A stretch of DNA of 64,000 bases from Notoacmeibacter ruber. Lineage in GTDB: Bacteria; Pseudomonadota; Alphaproteobacteria; Rhizobiales; Rhizobiaceae. The number at the start of each line of letters is the position of its first letter. The stretch's first letter is position 1. The DNA lies in contig NZ_RCWN01000001.1 of the NCBI RefSeq assembly GCF_003668555.1, positions 2,703,501 to 2,767,500 on the forward strand, in the 5' to 3' direction. The notes under the pieces were generated by a model. It was not told where the DNA came from and searched no databases. It worked only from the letters and a program-made list of their open reading frames with translations. Of the stretch, positions 1 to 8,212 are shown piece after piece. Both the position numbers and the translations under genes were made by a program.

Positions 1-243
1 GGCTCCAACGCCATCGGCGTTCAGTTCCACCCGGAATTGACGGCCCTCATGCTGCACCGGTGGGTCGTCAAGGCGCATGAACGGTTTAGCCTGCCCGGCG
101 CGCAAAACGCAAAGGCATGCCTGGAAGGCCGGCTCATCTTCGATGAGCCGCTCCGCCGATGGGCCGTCAACCTTCTGGAGCATCTGTTTAACGGCAAGCC
201 GGGCGGTCCGGAGCGCCGCACGCCTCTCGAGAGCGCCCGCTAG
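1..243 (+). CDS. Class I glutamine amidotransferase, C-terminal fragment (gene starts left of window)
   Basis: The frame is open from the first base and ends at a TAG at 241-243, so only the last 80 codons are present. The fragment opens with the motif GVQFHPE, which carries the catalytic His and Glu of the class I amidotransferase triad; the nucleophilic Cys must lie upstream of the window. Such domains release ammonia from glutamine for a partner enzyme or domain. The stand-alone GMP-synthase-like amidotransferases common in alphaproteobacteria end about this far after the motif, so a single-domain protein is the likeliest reading. The substrate of the partner reaction cannot be judged from this fragment. 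Confidence 0.75.
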   Translation, partial: GSNAIGVQFHPELTALMLHRWVVKAHERFSLPGAQNAKACLEGRLIFDEPLRRWAVNLLEHLFNGKPGGPERRTPLESAR

Positions 244-273
244 GCGGGGCTTCAGCCGAGCGACACCGAAGCC

Positions 274-807
274 TTACTTGTGGCTCTTGGCGCGTTCGAT
301 GGCCTCGGAGATTTTCTGGCGGGCATCCTCGGCACCGTGCCAATTTCCGATCTTCACCCATTTGCCGGGCTCCAGATCCTTGTAGTGCTCGAAAAAGTGC
401 TCGACCTGCTGGCGGGTAATATCCGGCAGATCGGTGACGTCGTTGACCGAATCGTAGCGCTTGGTGAGCTTGTGATTGGGAACAGCGACAACCTTCTCGT
501 CGACGCCGCCATCATCTTCCATCAGCAAGACGCCGACAGGGCGCACATTGATGATGCAGCCCGGCACAAGCGGCCGGGTGTTGAGCACCATCACGTCGAT
601 CGGGTCGCCATCGTCGGAAAGCGTATGCGGCACGAAGCCGTAATTTCCGGGATAGGTCATCGGCGTATAGAGGAAACGGTCAACCACCAGGGCGCCGGCC
701 TCCTTGTCCATTTCGTACTTGATCGGATGGCCGCCGACCGGCACTTCGATGATGACATTGACGTCTTCGGGGGGATTGTGTCCGATGGCGATGGCGTCGA
801 TACGCAT
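274..807 (-). CDS. ppa: Inorganic pyrophosphatase
   Basis: A 177-residue family I soluble pyrophosphatase, the usual bacterial length. It hydrolyses pyrophosphate to phosphate in the cytoplasm and so pulls biosynthetic reactions forward. The Asp-rich signature [10 protein letters not shown], which binds the catalytic metals, is intact, as is the KYEMDK segment near the N-terminus and the YPGNYGF stretch. The ATG at 807 has a GGAG ribosome site a few bases upstream. The gene stands alone, convergent with the amidotransferase on its left and divergent from the small exported protein at 868. Identification is secure. Confidence 0.97.
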   Translation of the reverse strand: MRIDAIAIGHNPPEDVNVIIEVPVGGHPIKYEMDKEAGALVVDRFLYTPMTYPGNYGFVPHTLSDDGDPIDVMVLNTRPLVPGCIINVRPVGVLLMEDDGGVDEKVVAVPNHKLTKRYDSVNDVTDLPDITRQQVEHFFEHYKDLEPGKWVKIGNWHGAEDARQKISEAIERAKSHK

Positions 808-867
808 GGAGGCTCCGGTCTTCTAGCAAGCAACTGGTGACGCCCTGATAGCGAAGGAGCAGAAGCC

Positions 868-1485
868 ATGCAATCTGTCCTTGTGCGCGCCATTGGTCGC
901 AGACCAGGCAAAGGCACTCTTGTCGCCGCCATCTTTCTGGTTGCGGCAGCCTGCCCGAGCGAAGCCGCCGAGAGCCGCTATCAAACCATCGATACCGCCA
1001 CGGATTGCGAACTCCTCTCGGAACAATTGGAGGGCGGCTCCTCCAGTTTTCTTTGCGACGGACCGGCCGAAACGCCTTTTATCGAGGATCACGGCGATCT
1101 GCGCACCAGCGTCGCCTATGGCATCGACGAGACACAAGGCGAGCGTAACTGGGAAAGCTTCACCCCGTTCAACTTCCCACGCCCAACAATCGAATGGCGC
1201 TTTCGCGATGGCTCCAGCGAGCCCTTTGCGACAATCCGGCGCTGGTCCGTCGAGACCGGCTCGGAGGACGGTGCAAGAGATTGGTCGATTCTCGTCGTCA
1301 GCCGTATCGGCGAAACACCCCAGACCGCCTGCACTGTCGGTTATATCGATGCGCGCCGCATCGAAAATGCCAATGTCATGGCCCGGATCATTGCCGACGC
1401 GATCGCCGAGGACTTTCATTGCCGGGATTATCCGCCGATCTATCGACCTGACGACCGTCAGTTGCGCGCCATCGTGAGCCGCTAG
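868..1485 (+). CDS. Exported protein of unknown function
   Basis: I do not recognise this 205-residue protein. It begins with a basic stretch and a hydrophobic segment ending in an Ala-rich region near residue 34, which reads as a Sec signal peptide, so the mature protein is probably periplasmic. The rest has mixed composition with four Cys residues in the mature part (in the CEL, FLCDG, TACTV and FHCRD contexts), enough for two disulfides. There are no repeats or other membrane segments. The ATG is preceded by GAAGGAG at good spacing. It is divergent from ppa and convergent with the acetyltransferase at 1496, so context gives no functional hint. Confidence 0.7.
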   Translation: MQSVLVRAIGRRPGKGTLVAAIFLVAAACPSEAAESRYQTIDTATDCELLSEQLEGGSSSFLCDGPAETPFIEDHGDLRTSVAYGIDETQGERNWESFTPFNFPRPTIEWRFRDGSSEPFATIRRWSVETGSEDGARDWSILVVSRIGETPQTACTVGYIDARRIENANVMARIIADAIAEDFHCRDYPPIYRPDDRQLRAIVSR

Positions 1486-1495
1486 ACGGTCAGGC

Positions 1496-2002
1496 TCAGG
1501 CCCAGACGAAGGCGATCTTCTTCAGAGGTGCGCCGCCGAGATTTTCGACGCCTTCCGCAATATCATGCCCGCCACGGCCAGCATAGAAATCCTGCGCAAT
1601 CAGATTATCCTCGAGCGCCCAGACAACCACACCCTTCAACTGCGCAGCCTCCAGTCTCTCGCGCGCCGCGGCAAAGAGCCGGCTGCCAATGCCGATCCCC
1701 TGATATTCCCGCCGAAGATAAAGCTCGTAGATCTCGCCTTTTTGCGGCAGTTCAGGCGTGCGGTTGCGCCCATAGGTCGCGTATCCGACAATCTCGTCGC
1801 CAAGCTCTGCAACGAGAACGGATGCCGTGGATGACAGGGCTCGCTGCCACCATTGTTCGCCCCGGTGTGCGATCATTCGTGTCAGCGCTAGATGCGGAAT
1901 CAAACCCGCGTAGGCACCCTGCCACGAATCGCGGTGGGTGGCCGCGATCCCGGCCGAATCGGAACTTGAAGCGTTCCTTATCTCGATCGACAGCGTAGTC
2001 AT
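1496..2002 (-). CDS. GNAT-family N-acetyltransferase
   Basis: A 168-residue single-domain GNAT protein. The acetyl-CoA-binding loop reads YQGIGIGSRLF (residues about 97-107), matching the Q/RxxGxG/A signature, and it is followed by an alpha helix and the strand VVVWALEDN typical of motif B. Members of this family acetylate amines on antibiotics, peptides, polyamines or metabolites; the acceptor here cannot be predicted. The ATG at 2002 has no clear ribosome site. It is convergent with the exported protein at 868 and divergent from the pyridoxal kinase. Confidence 0.85.
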   Translation of the reverse strand: MTTLSIEIRNASSSDSAGIAATHRDSWQGAYAGLIPHLALTRMIAHRGEQWWQRALSSTASVLVAELGDEIVGYATYGRNRTPELPQKGEIYELYLRREYQGIGIGSRLFAAARERLEAAQLKGVVVWALEDNLIAQDFYAGRGGHDIAEGVENLGGAPLKKIAFVWA

Positions 2003-2125
2003 GGTGCATTAACCATAGAGAACGGGGATCGATTGCGGCAAGATGTGTGGTTGACGGACATCGCGCAAAATTCCATCGGTCCACTGAAATCTAGCCCGCC
2101 ATGAAAACACTGGGAGCAAATTGGG

Positions 2126-2989
2126 ATGGATGGACCGGTGGTCGCAATCTCCTCGATGGTCGCCAAGGGGACTGTCGGTCTGCGCGCGATTATGCCGGCG
2201 ATGCAGGCCCGCCAGCGCGAGGTGGTCGCGGTTCCGACCGCGCTTCTGTCCTGGCACCCGGGCCATGGTTCGGCAACCATCGCGCCGACAAATAAAGACG
2301 AATTTTGCAGACTTCTGGGTGACCTCACCGGACGGAGCGAATGGATCGGTCCAGCGGCCATCCTCTCCGGCTGGCTTGCAGATGAAGACCAGGTCGTCGC
2401 CCTTGCCCGCTTCGTTGCCGATAGCAAACGGCAGCGGCCGGAGCTGATCTATCTGTGCGACCCGGTGATCGGCGACATGCGCGGGGCCTATCGGCCGCCC
2501 GCTGTTATCGATGCCATCGCGAAGGAGCTGCTTCCGCTCGCCGATATCACAACGCCGAACCGTTTCGAGCTGGAGCTTTTGACCGGCCGCGCCCTTTCCG
2601 ACAATGGCGCCCTGATTGAGGCCGGGCGGCAACTGGGCGTAGCGCGCCTCATCATCACATCGGCATTTGCGATGATGGCCGGCTCTGTCGGCAATCTTCT
2701 GGTCGTCGGCGATAACGCATTGATGGTCGAGAAACGGGTTATCGCCGATGCACCCCATGGAACGGGGGATCTTTTCAGCGCGCTCTTTCTGGCACGTCTT
2801 CTGGAAGGTCAAAGTGATGCAGCGGCTCTTTCGGCGGCCACCGCCTCGGTCTTCGAGATGCTCGCCCGCTCGCGAAAGGCCGCTCATGAAGAGCTGGCGC
2901 TTGCCTCGGAACAAGCCTGCCTCGTGCGCCCCATGGCAATGGTAACGGAACGCCGCATCGCAATGCCGAAAATCGCGGCGGATGGATAA
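2126..2989 (+). CDS. pdxY: Pyridoxal kinase
   Basis: A 287-residue ribokinase-fold kinase, the same length as E. coli PdxY, that phosphorylates pyridoxal to pyridoxal 5'-phosphate in vitamin B6 salvage. Hallmarks are the CDPVIGD segment, TPNRFELELLTG in the middle, and HGTGDLFSA near residue 212, where the Asp is the catalytic base of the family. GGGAG lies about nine bases before the ATG. The last eight codons (MPKIAADG) are odd: read on in the same frame past the TAA they resemble the start of a DUF429 protein (see the pseudogene entry), so the kinase may originally have ended slightly earlier. Confidence 0.92.
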   Translation: MDGPVVAISSMVAKGTVGLRAIMPAMQARQREVVAVPTALLSWHPGHGSATIAPTNKDEFCRLLGDLTGRSEWIGPAAILSGWLADEDQVVALARFVADSKRQRPELIYLCDPVIGDMRGAYRPPAVIDAIAKELLPLADITTPNRFELELLTGRALSDNGALIEAGRQLGVARLIITSAFAMMAGSVGNLLVVGDNALMVEKRVIADAPHGTGDLFSALFLARLLEGQSDAAALSAATASVFEMLARSRKAAHEELALASEQACLVRPMAMVTERRIAMPKIAADG

Positions 2990-3133
2990 GGCCGAAAAGG
3001 CGGTTGGCTCGCAGTCAGCGCCGGGCTGGAGCGGCCTTCCATCGCCCTTTATCCCACGATCGCAAACCTGATCGCGTCCGTGCCTTCGCAAGCGATCATA
3101 GCCGTCGACATGCCGATCGGCCTTCCAGACTGG
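2963..3133 (+). pseudogene. Truncated DUF429 (predicted RNase H-like nuclease) remnant
   Basis: Reading frame 2 from the ATG at 2963 gives MPKIAADG, then the TAA that ends pdxY, then GRKGGWLAVSAGLERP and, further on, AIIAVDMPIGLPDW ending near 3133. This matches the start of DUF429 proteins, in which a DG..GGW segment is followed by an (I/V)AVDxPIGLP strand carrying the conserved Asp. After 3133 the expected R-x-C-D-x-E-A-R segment is missing and the frame is unrelated up to the carbonic anhydrase. The gene therefore looks broken both by the in-frame stop and by loss of most of its 3' part. The family match is from memory of the motif, without alignment. Confidence 0.5.
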
Positions 3134-3242
3134 ACCAGCCCTATCCGAATCCATTGGAACGTGATGCCTACAACCTCCCGATTGCCATATGGGCCTGAAA
3201 CGGCCATAGGCTGTGCAGATCACCATCAGGGAGACAGGAAAT

Positions 3243-3881
3243 ATGGGTCATCTTCCCGATCATCTCGAACAGGGCTATGGCGCGTTTATGCGCGGGCGCT
3301 TTTCCTTCGAAACAGAGCGTTATCGAACGCTGGCCGAAGAAGGACAGAAACCGGCCACGCTGGTCATCGCCTGCTGCGACAGCCGCGCGGCCCCAGAGGT
3401 GATCTTCAACGCCTCGCCCGGCGAGATCTTCGTCATCCGCAACGTGGCCAATCTGGTGCCGCCTTATGCGCCGGACGATGATTATCACTCCACCTCGGCG
3501 GCGCTGGAATTTGCGGTGCAGGCCCTGCGCGTCAAACACATCCTCGTCATGGGCCACGGCCGTTGCGGCGGTATTGCCGCCAAGCTCAACCCCTCGGATC
3601 CCCTGTCACCCGGCGATTTCATCGGCAAATGGATCGGATTGCTGGACCAGCCTGCACAAACGGTCCAGGAGGCCGCCATCACGGACGATGCCGAACGGCA
3701 GACCGCTCTGGAGCGCGCTTCCGTCAAGCATTCCATCAGCAATTTGCGGACATTCCCATGCGTGGAGCAGCTCGAAAAGAAGGGCAAGCTCTCCGTTCAT
3801 GGCGGCTGGTTCGACATTTCCACGGGAGAACTATGGGCGCTCAATCCCGATAGTGGCGAATTCGAACGGCAGGTTGCCTGA
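3243..3881 (+). CDS. Beta-class carbonic anhydrase
   Basis: A 212-residue cytoplasmic beta-carbonic anhydrase that interconverts CO2 and bicarbonate. The zinc ligands are visible as Cys44 in CCDSR, His105 and Cys108 in HGRCGG, and the Asp46-Arg48 dyad of the active site is present. I chose the ATG at 3243 because AGGGAGACAGGA lies directly upstream; a GTG ten codons earlier is open but lacks such a site. It follows the DUF429 remnant and is convergent with the lytic transglycosylase, sharing a hairpin at 3888-3915. No pathway partner is adjacent. Confidence 0.93.
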   Translation: MGHLPDHLEQGYGAFMRGRFSFETERYRTLAEEGQKPATLVIACCDSRAAPEVIFNASPGEIFVIRNVANLVPPYAPDDDYHSTSAALEFAVQALRVKHILVMGHGRCGGIAAKLNPSDPLSPGDFIGKWIGLLDQPAQTVQEAAITDDAERQTALERASVKHSISNLRTFPCVEQLEKKGKLSVHGGWFDISTGELWALNPDSGEFERQVA

Positions 3882-3915
3882 AAAAAAGAGCCGGCGCAGA
3901 ATGCTGCGCCGGCTC
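3881..3915 (-). terminator. Intrinsic terminator of the lytic transglycosylase gene
   Basis: A perfect 12-bp stem (GAGCCGGCGCAG with its complement, 3888-3899 and 3904-3915) closes a four-base loop. On the minus strand it is followed by seven T residues, overlapping the stop codon of the carbonic anhydrase. The strong T run is on the minus strand, so it serves the gene at 3940-4761. Confidence 0.9.
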
Positions 3916-3939
3916 CAATTCGAAAAGGCCGTCTCCGGC

Positions 3940-4761
3940 TCAGCCGTCGATCTGAGCGCCCATCTGCGCAATGGCCTGCTGATAGACCGAAGCGGCATTC
4001 CAGCCTTCAATACCCCTGAAACCGCTCTGTCCCGGCTGATAGTTGCGGGTCATGCCATGCGCACGCAGGAAATTGGCCGTTGAATAGAGCGCATCATTGA
4101 CGTTCTTCAGGTCGACGCGTCCATCCCCGTTTCCATCGACGCCGAAACGCAGAATATTGTTCGGCAGAAACTGCGTATGACCATATTCGGCATGGGCCGC
4201 ACCCTTGGTGCCGGTGGAGAAAAGGCCGCTATCGACCATGCGGAGCGCCGCAATCAGATGCGGGAAGAAGTAATCGGAACGGCGGCAATCATAGACCAGC
4301 GTCGCGGCTGAAGAGATCACCGGCTGGTTGCCGGTGAAACGACCGAAGCCGGTTTCCATGCCCCAGATCGCCATGAGCGGTCCGGCAGGAATGCCAAAGC
4401 GCTGTTCGATATTTGCGAGCAGACGCGCGTTTTCTTTCTTCTTCTGCTTGCCGATCCGCACGATCGCATCGCAGCCGCGCTTCTTGCAGAACGTACCGAG
4501 CGACATGGTGAACGCGGATCCGCCCTTCTTCACCGCGCGGTCTGCCTTGATTGTCGAACTGTTGTAGCGCGCTGCCGCAAGCGCCTGAAGGCCGCGCTGA
4601 CCGACGCCATTGGACTGCGCGACAGGAGCAAACTCTCTCTTCCACTGGTCGAAACCGGAGGCGCTGTTGCCACATTGCGGCGCGGCCTGTGCAGCCGTGA
4701 GGCCAAGAGCGAAAGCGAGTACGGAACCGGTAATAAGGCGAACCGGGCGAAATTTGGCCAT
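3940..4761 (-). CDS. Lytic murein transglycosylase, MltB (SLT_2) type
   Basis: A 273-residue exported muramidase that cleaves the glycan strands of peptidoglycan, leaving 1,6-anhydro-muramoyl ends. The N-terminus is a signal peptide (about residues 1-26, ending AAQA). The catalytic Glu is expected at residue 136 in MAIWGMETGFG. GHTQFLPNN and the DGNGDGRVDL loop follow; the latter resembles the EF-hand calcium site known in Slt35/MltB. The C-terminal peptidoglycan-binding domain found in longer family members is absent. No lipobox is visible, so the protein is probably soluble in the periplasm. Confidence 0.92.
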   Translation of the reverse strand: MAKFRPVRLITGSVLAFALGLTAAQAAPQCGNSASGFDQWKREFAPVAQSNGVGQRGLQALAAARYNSSTIKADRAVKKGGSAFTMSLGTFCKKRGCDAIVRIGKQKKKENARLLANIEQRFGIPAGPLMAIWGMETGFGRFTGNQPVISSAATLVYDCRRSDYFFPHLIAALRMVDSGLFSTGTKGAAHAEYGHTQFLPNNILRFGVDGNGDGRVDLKNVNDALYSTANFLRAHGMTRNYQPGQSGFRGIEGWNAASVYQQAIAQMGAQIDG

Positions 4762-4918
4762 AAGGAAGAGCTCCTCCAGAAAGGCGGGTCGATTTTGGCT
4801 TCAGCCCTTAGCGTCGCATTGGGGCCGGATTTTGAAACAATAGCGGGAGTGTAGTTTATTGACCGTTTTTGGCAAATGGAGCAGCGCTTTACCGTTACGC
4901 TTGCCTTGACGATCAATG

Positions 4919-5446
4919 TTACGAAACCGGCAAACCCAGTTTTTGCTGAAGGCGCTTGAGAAGGATGGCGAGGCGGCCCGGCGTCACCTCGGAGGCTTCC
5001 GCCACGCGGCGGCACATCTCGACCAGTTCGTGCTTTTCGGTCTCGTTGAGCGCGTCCCGCAATTTGCGGCTGGCCTGATCGATCACGACATTCGCATCAT
5101 CGATCTGTTCCGCTGCCCACCGCCCGTAGATTACGGCCTCGTCGCCGGCGCCGGCTTCTGCAATCGCGGCGACGGCGTTTTCATGCGCAGCCTGTCCTGA
5201 CGGACCGACGGGTCCTTCATCCGTTGCGATGGCGGCCATAACGATGCTTGCAAGGGTTACGGGGTCGTCGACTGCCGAAACCGGCGACATGCCGGCCGCG
5301 ATGCGTGATTTTCTCCGGCGCATATAGCCGCGTGCCCTGCCGACGGTATCGACCGCTTCGCGCGCGGCACCGCCCAGCATCTTGATACGGTACCACCAGA
5401 ACGCCGCGCCCATCAGAACACCCACGATCAACAGAACGATATGCAC
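4919..5446 (-). CDS. Membrane-anchored protein, possible TerB-like domain
   Basis: A 175-residue protein with one N-terminal membrane segment (about residues 3-18), a short basic stretch (MRRRKSR), and an all-helical acidic C-terminal domain of about 120 residues. The pattern DPVTLASIVMAAIATDEGPV, acidic residues spaced along helices, and the terminal LKRLQQKLG recall TerB/DjlA-like domains, but I cannot confirm this. It starts with GTG at 5446, chosen because GGGGAGG sits six bases upstream. Alone on the minus strand and divergent from ffh. Function unknown. Confidence 0.65.
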   Translation of the reverse strand: MHIVLLIVGVLMGAAFWWYRIKMLGGAAREAVDTVGRARGYMRRRKSRIAAGMSPVSAVDDPVTLASIVMAAIATDEGPVGPSGQAAHENAVAAIAEAGAGDEAVIYGRWAAEQIDDANVVIDQASRKLRDALNETEKHELVEMCRRVAEASEVTPGRLAILLKRLQQKLGLPVS

Positions 5447-5516
5447 GAATGCCTCCCCGGCCCGCCGTTGAAAGGATGACGGCTAAGCCGCTGACGGGGC
5501 GAAATCAAGCTGCCAC

Positions 5517-5545
5517 CTTGCCTTCGCCACGCTTTTGGCCTAAGA
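5517..5545 (+). promoter_or_regulatory. Possible housekeeping promoter for the ffh leader RNA
   Basis: CTTGCC (5517-5522) and CTAAGA (5540-5545) are separated by 17 bases. Compared with the rhizobial sigma-70 consensus CTTGAC-N17-CTATAT the -35 box has one mismatch, while the -10 box matches only in its first three positions. Initiation would be expected near 5552. Confidence 0.3.
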
Positions 5546-5551
5546 CCCGCG

Positions 5552-5673
5552 CGATTTCGAGAAGCGGACAGCTTTGCGAAGCCGACCGGGGCCGGCCCTC
5601 TCAGACGAGAAAAGCGGCGCAGGACCCCGGAGGTCAACACCCGACAGCGCGATGCGCCCTCGGGTGCGTTTTT
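5552..5673 (+). ncRNA. Candidate small RNA or attenuated leader upstream of ffh
   Basis: The 299 bases between the divergent GTG start at 5446 and ffh at 5746 hold no gene on the plus strand, yet end in a strong plus-strand terminator at 5638-5673. With a promoter-like pair at 5517-5545 this predicts a transcript of about 120 nt, rich in stems, including a GACC-GGTC hairpin just before the terminator. It lacks the GGAAGGAAGCA-type loop of SRP RNA, so it is not recognisable as ffs. It may be an independent sRNA or an attenuator reducing readthrough into ffh. The 5' end is a guess. Confidence 0.35.
5638..5673 (+). terminator. Intrinsic terminator 72 bases before ffh
   Basis: CACCCGA (5638-5644) pairs perfectly with TCGGGTG (5660-5666), and an inner GCGC-GAT-GCGC hairpin (5647-5657) stacks inside. 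CG and five T residues (5669-5673) follow. No open gene lies upstream on this strand, so it must end a leader or small RNA. Confidence 0.7.
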
Positions 5674-5745
5674 GCTTTGTCTGCTTGTTCGAAGACGCAA
5701 CTGTTCCCATTCTCCGCTGTCGGTGCGGAGCAAAGGAGTGACTGA

Positions 5746-7287
5746 ATGTTTGACAGCCTATCGGATCGCCTGTCCGGAATTCTCGACGGCCTGACCGGCC
5801 GCGGCGCGCTGTCCGAACAGGATGTGCAGGCCGCTCTTCGTGAAGTTCGCCGCGCCTTGATCGAGGCCGACGTCGCGCTGCCGGTCGTCCGCTCCTTTAC
5901 CGAAAGCGTCCGCGAAAAGGCCGTCGGCGTCTCCACGCTGAAAGCGATCAAACCCGGCCAGCAGGTCGTCAAGATCGTCCATGACGAACTGGTCGAAATG
6001 CTTGGCTCCGATGCCGAACCGATCGATCTGAACGCTGCGGCGCCCGTCGTCATCATGATGGTCGGCCTTCAAGGCTCCGGTAAGACCACCACGACGGGCA
6101 AGATCGGCTTGCGTCTTCAGAAGCGCCAGAACCAGAAAGTTCTGATGGCTTCGCTCGATACGCGCCGGCCCGCTGCCCAAGAGCAGCTCCGCCAGATCGG
6201 CGAGCAGGTTGATGTGGCAACCCTGCCCGTCATCGCCGGCCAGACACCGGTACAGATTGCCGAACGCGCCGTGCAGGCCGGTCGTCTCGGCGGCTATGAC
6301 GTCGTCATTCTCGATACGGCGGGCCGCACATCGATCGATGCTGAATTGATGGCCGAAGCGGCCGACATCAAGCGCTCTGCCAACCCGCACGAAGTTCTGC
6401 TGGTGGCCGACAGCCTTACCGGCCAGGACGCCGTGACCCTGGCGGAAAATTTCGAGGAAACGGTCGGCGTGACTGGCATCGTCCTGACCCGCATGGACGG
6501 CGACGGACGCGGCGGTGCGGCTCTTTCCATGCGCTCGGTCACCGGCAAACCCGTCAAGCTGATCGGCACCGGTGAAAAGATGGATGCGCTGGAGGATTTC
6601 CATCCTTCCCGCATCGCCGACCGTATCCTCGGCATGGGCGACATTGTCAGCCTGGTGGAACGGGCCGCCGAGCAGATCGACGCTGAAAAAGCGGCCGCCA
6701 TGGCCAAGAAAATGGCCAGCGGCAAGTTCGACATGAACGATCTGGCCGATCAGTTGCGCCAGATGCAGAAAATGGGCGGCCTTGGCGGCATCATGGGCAT
6801 GATGCCCGGCATGGGCAAGATGAAGGATCAAATGGCCGCGGCAGGTCTCGACGACAAGCTGTTCGGCCGCCAGATCGCGATCATCCAGTCGATGACCAAG
6901 AAGGAGCGCAAAAACCCCGCCCTTCTCAAGCATAGCCGCAAGAAGCGCATCGCGGCGGGCTCTGGCACGGACGCTGCGCAGATCAACAAGCTGCTCAAGA
7001 TGCACAAGCAGATGGCCGATATGATGAAGGCTATGGGCGGCAAGAAGGGTGGCGGCAAGATGCGCCAGATGATGGGCATGCTTGGCGGCAAGATGGGCGG
7101 CATGCCCAGTGGCATGGGCGGAATGCCGGATCTTTCCAAGATGGACCCGAAACAGCTCGAAGCCATGGCCAAGCAGGCACAGGCAGGCGGTCTGGGCAAT
7201 GGCGCATCGGGAGGACTTCCCGGCTTGCCGGGCAGCGGCGCTGGCGGTCTTCCCGGTTTGCCGGGCCTTCCCGGCAAGAAAAAGTGA
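5746..7287 (+). CDS. ffh: Signal recognition particle protein Ffh (SRP54)
   Basis: A 513-residue SRP GTPase. It binds signal peptides of nascent inner-membrane proteins together with 4.5S RNA and delivers the ribosome to FtsY. The N domain is followed by the G domain with P-loop GLQGSGKTT (residues 107-115), DTRRPAAQEQL, DTAGR and TRMDGDGRGG. The M domain from about residue 325 is Met-rich. The C-terminus carries an extra Gly/Met/Leu/Pro-rich tail of some 80 residues with GLPGLPG repeats, longer than the E. coli protein (453 residues). It heads a cluster with an acetyltransferase, chorismate mutase and rpsP. AAAGGAG precedes the ATG. Confidence 0.98.
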   Translation: MFDSLSDRLSGILDGLTGRGALSEQDVQAALREVRRALIEADVALPVVRSFTESVREKAVGVSTLKAIKPGQQVVKIVHDELVEMLGSDAEPIDLNAAAPVVIMMVGLQGSGKTTTTGKIGLRLQKRQNQKVLMASLDTRRPAAQEQLRQIGEQVDVATLPVIAGQTPVQIAERAVQAGRLGGYDVVILDTAGRTSIDAELMAEAADIKRSANPHEVLLVADSLTGQDAVTLAENFEETVGVTGIVLTRMDGDGRGGAALSMRSVTGKPVKLIGTGEKMDALEDFHPSRIADRILGMGDIVSLVERAAEQIDAEKAAAMAKKMASGKFDMNDLADQLRQMQKMGGLGGIMGMMPGMGKMKDQMAAAGLDDKLFGRQIAIIQSMTKKERKNPALLKHSRKKRIAAGSGTDAAQINKLLKMHKQMADMMKAMGGKKGGGKMRQMMGMLGGKMGGMPSGMGGMPDLSKMDPKQLEAMAKQAQAGGLGNGASGGLPGLPGSGAGGLPGLPGLPGKKK

Positions 7288-7297
7288 GGGGCCCGGC

Positions 7298-7855
7298 GTG
7301 AGTGGCTTTCTGACCCCATCCCCGGATATCGAGACGGAGCGCCTGCGCCTTCGCGGCTGGCGCGAGAGCGATTTCGAAACCATTGCCGCCATCTACGCGG
7401 ACCCCGATACGGCCGCCTATATTGGCGGCGTTCAGGACCGCCGGCAAAGCTGGCGCATTTTCGCAGCGATGCTCGGCCACCAGAGCTTGCGGGGCTACAC
7501 TTTTTACGCGGTGGAACGCAAAGACACCGGCGAAACGATAGGTTGGTGCGGCCCCTGGTATCCGGAGGGACGGCCCGAACCGGAAATTGGCTACAGCCTG
7601 CTGAAAGCCCACCAGGGGCACGGCTTTGCTCTTGAAGCCGTGACCGCCGCGGTTCGCGACTCCTATGACCGGCTAGGCTGGGAAACCGCGATATCCGCAA
7701 TTGCCGAGGACAATGCCGCCTCGCAGAAGATCGCAAAACAAGCGGGCGCCACATGGAACGGCGAAACATTTTCGCTGATGCCAGGTCACACGGGCCAGAT
7801 CTGGCGACATCTCTCCCCGGCTCAGTTCAGGGAGCGTTTCAATGTCGCAGCCTGA
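7298..7855 (+). CDS. GNAT-family acetyltransferase, RimJ/RimL type
   Basis: A 185-residue acetyltransferase of the ribosomal-protein-acetylating subfamily, recognised by the opening TERLRLRGWRESDFE and the later EIGYSLLKAHQGHGFALEA, which holds the acetyl-CoA loop, followed by SAIAEDNAASQKIAKQAG. The GTG at 7298 was chosen since GAGGGG lies just upstream and the TERLRLR start motif follows at residue 11; the open frame extends far upstream only as a shadow of ffh. It lies ten bases after ffh and its last 14 bases overlap the chorismate mutase gene, so the three are probably cotranscribed. The acceptor is unknown. Confidence 0.85.
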   Translation: MSGFLTPSPDIETERLRLRGWRESDFETIAAIYADPDTAAYIGGVQDRRQSWRIFAAMLGHQSLRGYTFYAVERKDTGETIGWCGPWYPEGRPEPEIGYSLLKAHQGHGFALEAVTAAVRDSYDRLGWETAISAIAEDNAASQKIAKQAGATWNGETFSLMPGHTGQIWRHLSPAQFRERFNVAA

Positions 7856-8162
7856 CCAAACCGCCCGCGCAGCCGAATTGCTCGCCGGTTACCGACGTTC
7901 GATCGACAATTTCGATGCGGTGCTGATCCATACGCTTGCCGAGCGCTTTCGTTGCACGCAGGCCGTGGGCGAACTTAAGGCCCGCCATGACCTGCCGCCA
8001 TCCGATCCGGACCGTGAGCAAAAGCAGATCGCACGGCTTCGCCGTCTGGCCGAAGATGCCGATCTCGACCCCGATTTCGCCGAGAAATTCCTCGCCTTCA
8101 TCATCCGCGAGGTGATCCAGCACCATGAGCGGATCGCCGATGATGTGAAGACGAAGAGCTGA
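7842..8162 (+). CDS. Chorismate mutase, AroQ class
   Basis: A 106-residue all-helical chorismate mutase that converts chorismate to prephenate at the branch to phenylalanine and tyrosine. The first helix holds RRSIDNFDAVLIHTLAERF, with the conserved Arg-x2-Ile-Asp pattern, then VGELKARH with the active-site Lys, and the last helix FLAFIIREVIQHHERI. The monofunctional short form is usual in rhizobia at this locus, between ffh and rpsP. Its start codon lies inside the acetyltransferase gene, with AGGGAG upstream. Cytoplasmic; no regulatory domain is present. Confidence 0.9.
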   Translation: MSQPDQTARAAELLAGYRRSIDNFDAVLIHTLAERFRCTQAVGELKARHDLPPSDPDREQKQIARLRRLAEDADLDPDFAEKFLAFIIREVIQHHERIADDVKTKS

Positions 8163-8212
8163 ACCAGAAATTCCAACGATAGCCAGATCAACAGAACTCA
8201 AGGAGAGAAACC

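Noticed and set aside
5450..5745. SRP (4.5S) RNA gene upstream of ffh
   Set aside because: The conserved GGAAGGAAGCA-type loop sequence is absent, and alphaproteobacterial ffs is usually found elsewhere.
7201..7276. Short repeat array at the ffh 3' end
   Set aside because: The repetition encodes GLPG-type peptide repeats in the Ffh tail and is coding low complexity, not a CRISPR or mobile repeat.
5758..7392. A 544-codon open frame antisense to ffh
   Set aside because: His/Ala/Leu-rich shadow of the Met-rich ffh coding sequence; no recognisable domain.
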